Positions 63,957 through 64,000 of a DNA stretch of 64,000 bases are shown here, piece after piece. The notes under the pieces were generated by a model that did no database searches, was not told the origin of the DNA, and saw only the letters and a program-made list of their open reading frames with translations. Within the stretch, counting starts at the first letter, position 1; each line of letters starts with the position of its first letter. This DNA comes from Synechococcus sp. GreenBA-s (GTDB taxonomy: Bacteria > Cyanobacteriota > Cyanobacteriia > PCC-6307 > Cyanobiaceae), in the NCBI RefSeq assembly GCF_024345855.1, contig NZ_JAGQBX010000003.1, forward strand, positions 1-64,000. Reading direction: 5' to 3'. The position numbers were made by a program, and so were the translations under genes.

Positions 63957-64000
63957 TCAGGCCACCAGCTCGACCCGGGCCCGGGGAAACTCCCGGGCGG
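63957..64000 (-). CDS. Partial CDS, 3' end only
   Basis: Reading on the minus strand from the window edge, one frame gives AREFPRARVELVA and a TGA at 63957-63959, 11 bp before the M61 start. Tight spacing suggests an upstream gene of the same run. Too short to identify. Confidence 0.35.
   Translation of the reverse strand, partial: AREFPRARVELVA

Overview
The window is a gene-dense, very GC-rich stretch of a cyanobacterial chromosome. Cyanobacterial markers are allophycocyanin-B alpha (apcD), a PxcA/CemA-type proton-extrusion protein, a Psb32-like thylakoid TPM protein, a CCB2/CCB4-type cytochrome b6 haem-attachment factor, HemJ, cyanobacterial Hfq next to dapF, a Cdv3-like coiled-coil division protein after coaD, and several cyanobacteria-only families (DUF3370, DUF4330, DUF1995). 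The GC content and short spacers fit the Cyanobium / freshwater Synechococcus group; this assignment is an inference from gene content, not a database match.

Layout. 0-2 kb: a prolyl-4-hydroxylase-type 2OG-Fe(II) dioxygenase diverges from a Skp1-GlcNAc-transferase-like (GT60/PF11397-type) glycosyltransferase across a 63-bp gap. 2.2-5.3 kb: an accessory stretch of small membrane and secreted proteins (one resembling I-type lysozyme inhibitors), a frameshifted integrase-like remnant, a perfect 28-bp palindrome and a tRNA-Met. 5.4-22.8 kb: housekeeping and photosynthesis genes (LysM-M23 peptidase; psb32-pxcA-cobU-trmL; TerB-like; CCB; lptC-metG; FAD oxidoreductase; rpmG-rpsR-RNase II; pheT; rlmD; apcD). 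22.8-24.3 kb: about 1.4 kb with no convincing gene, bounded by 16-bp near-identical repeats and holding a 12-bp stem-loop. 24.3-32.9 kb: a ribbon-helix-helix/J-domain fusion, a DUF3370 protein, a type-3 sigma factor, and a tight gpsA-phzF-spoIID-Ap4A phosphorylase run. 32.9-42 kb: small conserved proteins, metH-ilvE, and divergent cobN. 42-48.8 kb: a minus-strand run of flavin reductase, uvrC, a secreted protein, an FeS-type photolyase, a small RHH-like protein, hemJ and a PHP phosphoesterase. 48.8-64 kb: coaD-cdv3, dacB, DUF4330, DUF1995, a cysteine desulfurase-like enzyme, dapF with an unusual Cys-rich tail, hfq, leuS, pgi, and a cell-wall group (lysozyme-like protein, AmpD-type amidase, M61 peptidase).

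Themes. Cobalamin use recurs (cobU, metH, cobN). Envelope and peptidoglycan turnover recurs (M23, SpoIID, DacB, amidase, lysozyme-like, LptC, DapF). DNA repair genes cluster (uvrC, FeS photolyase, flavin reductase). The most unusual items are the hydroxylase/glycosyltransferase pair at the left end, the DapF Cys-tail next to a cysteine desulfurase, the RHH-J fusion, the 28-bp palindrome beside the integrase remnant, and the gene-free 1.4 kb.
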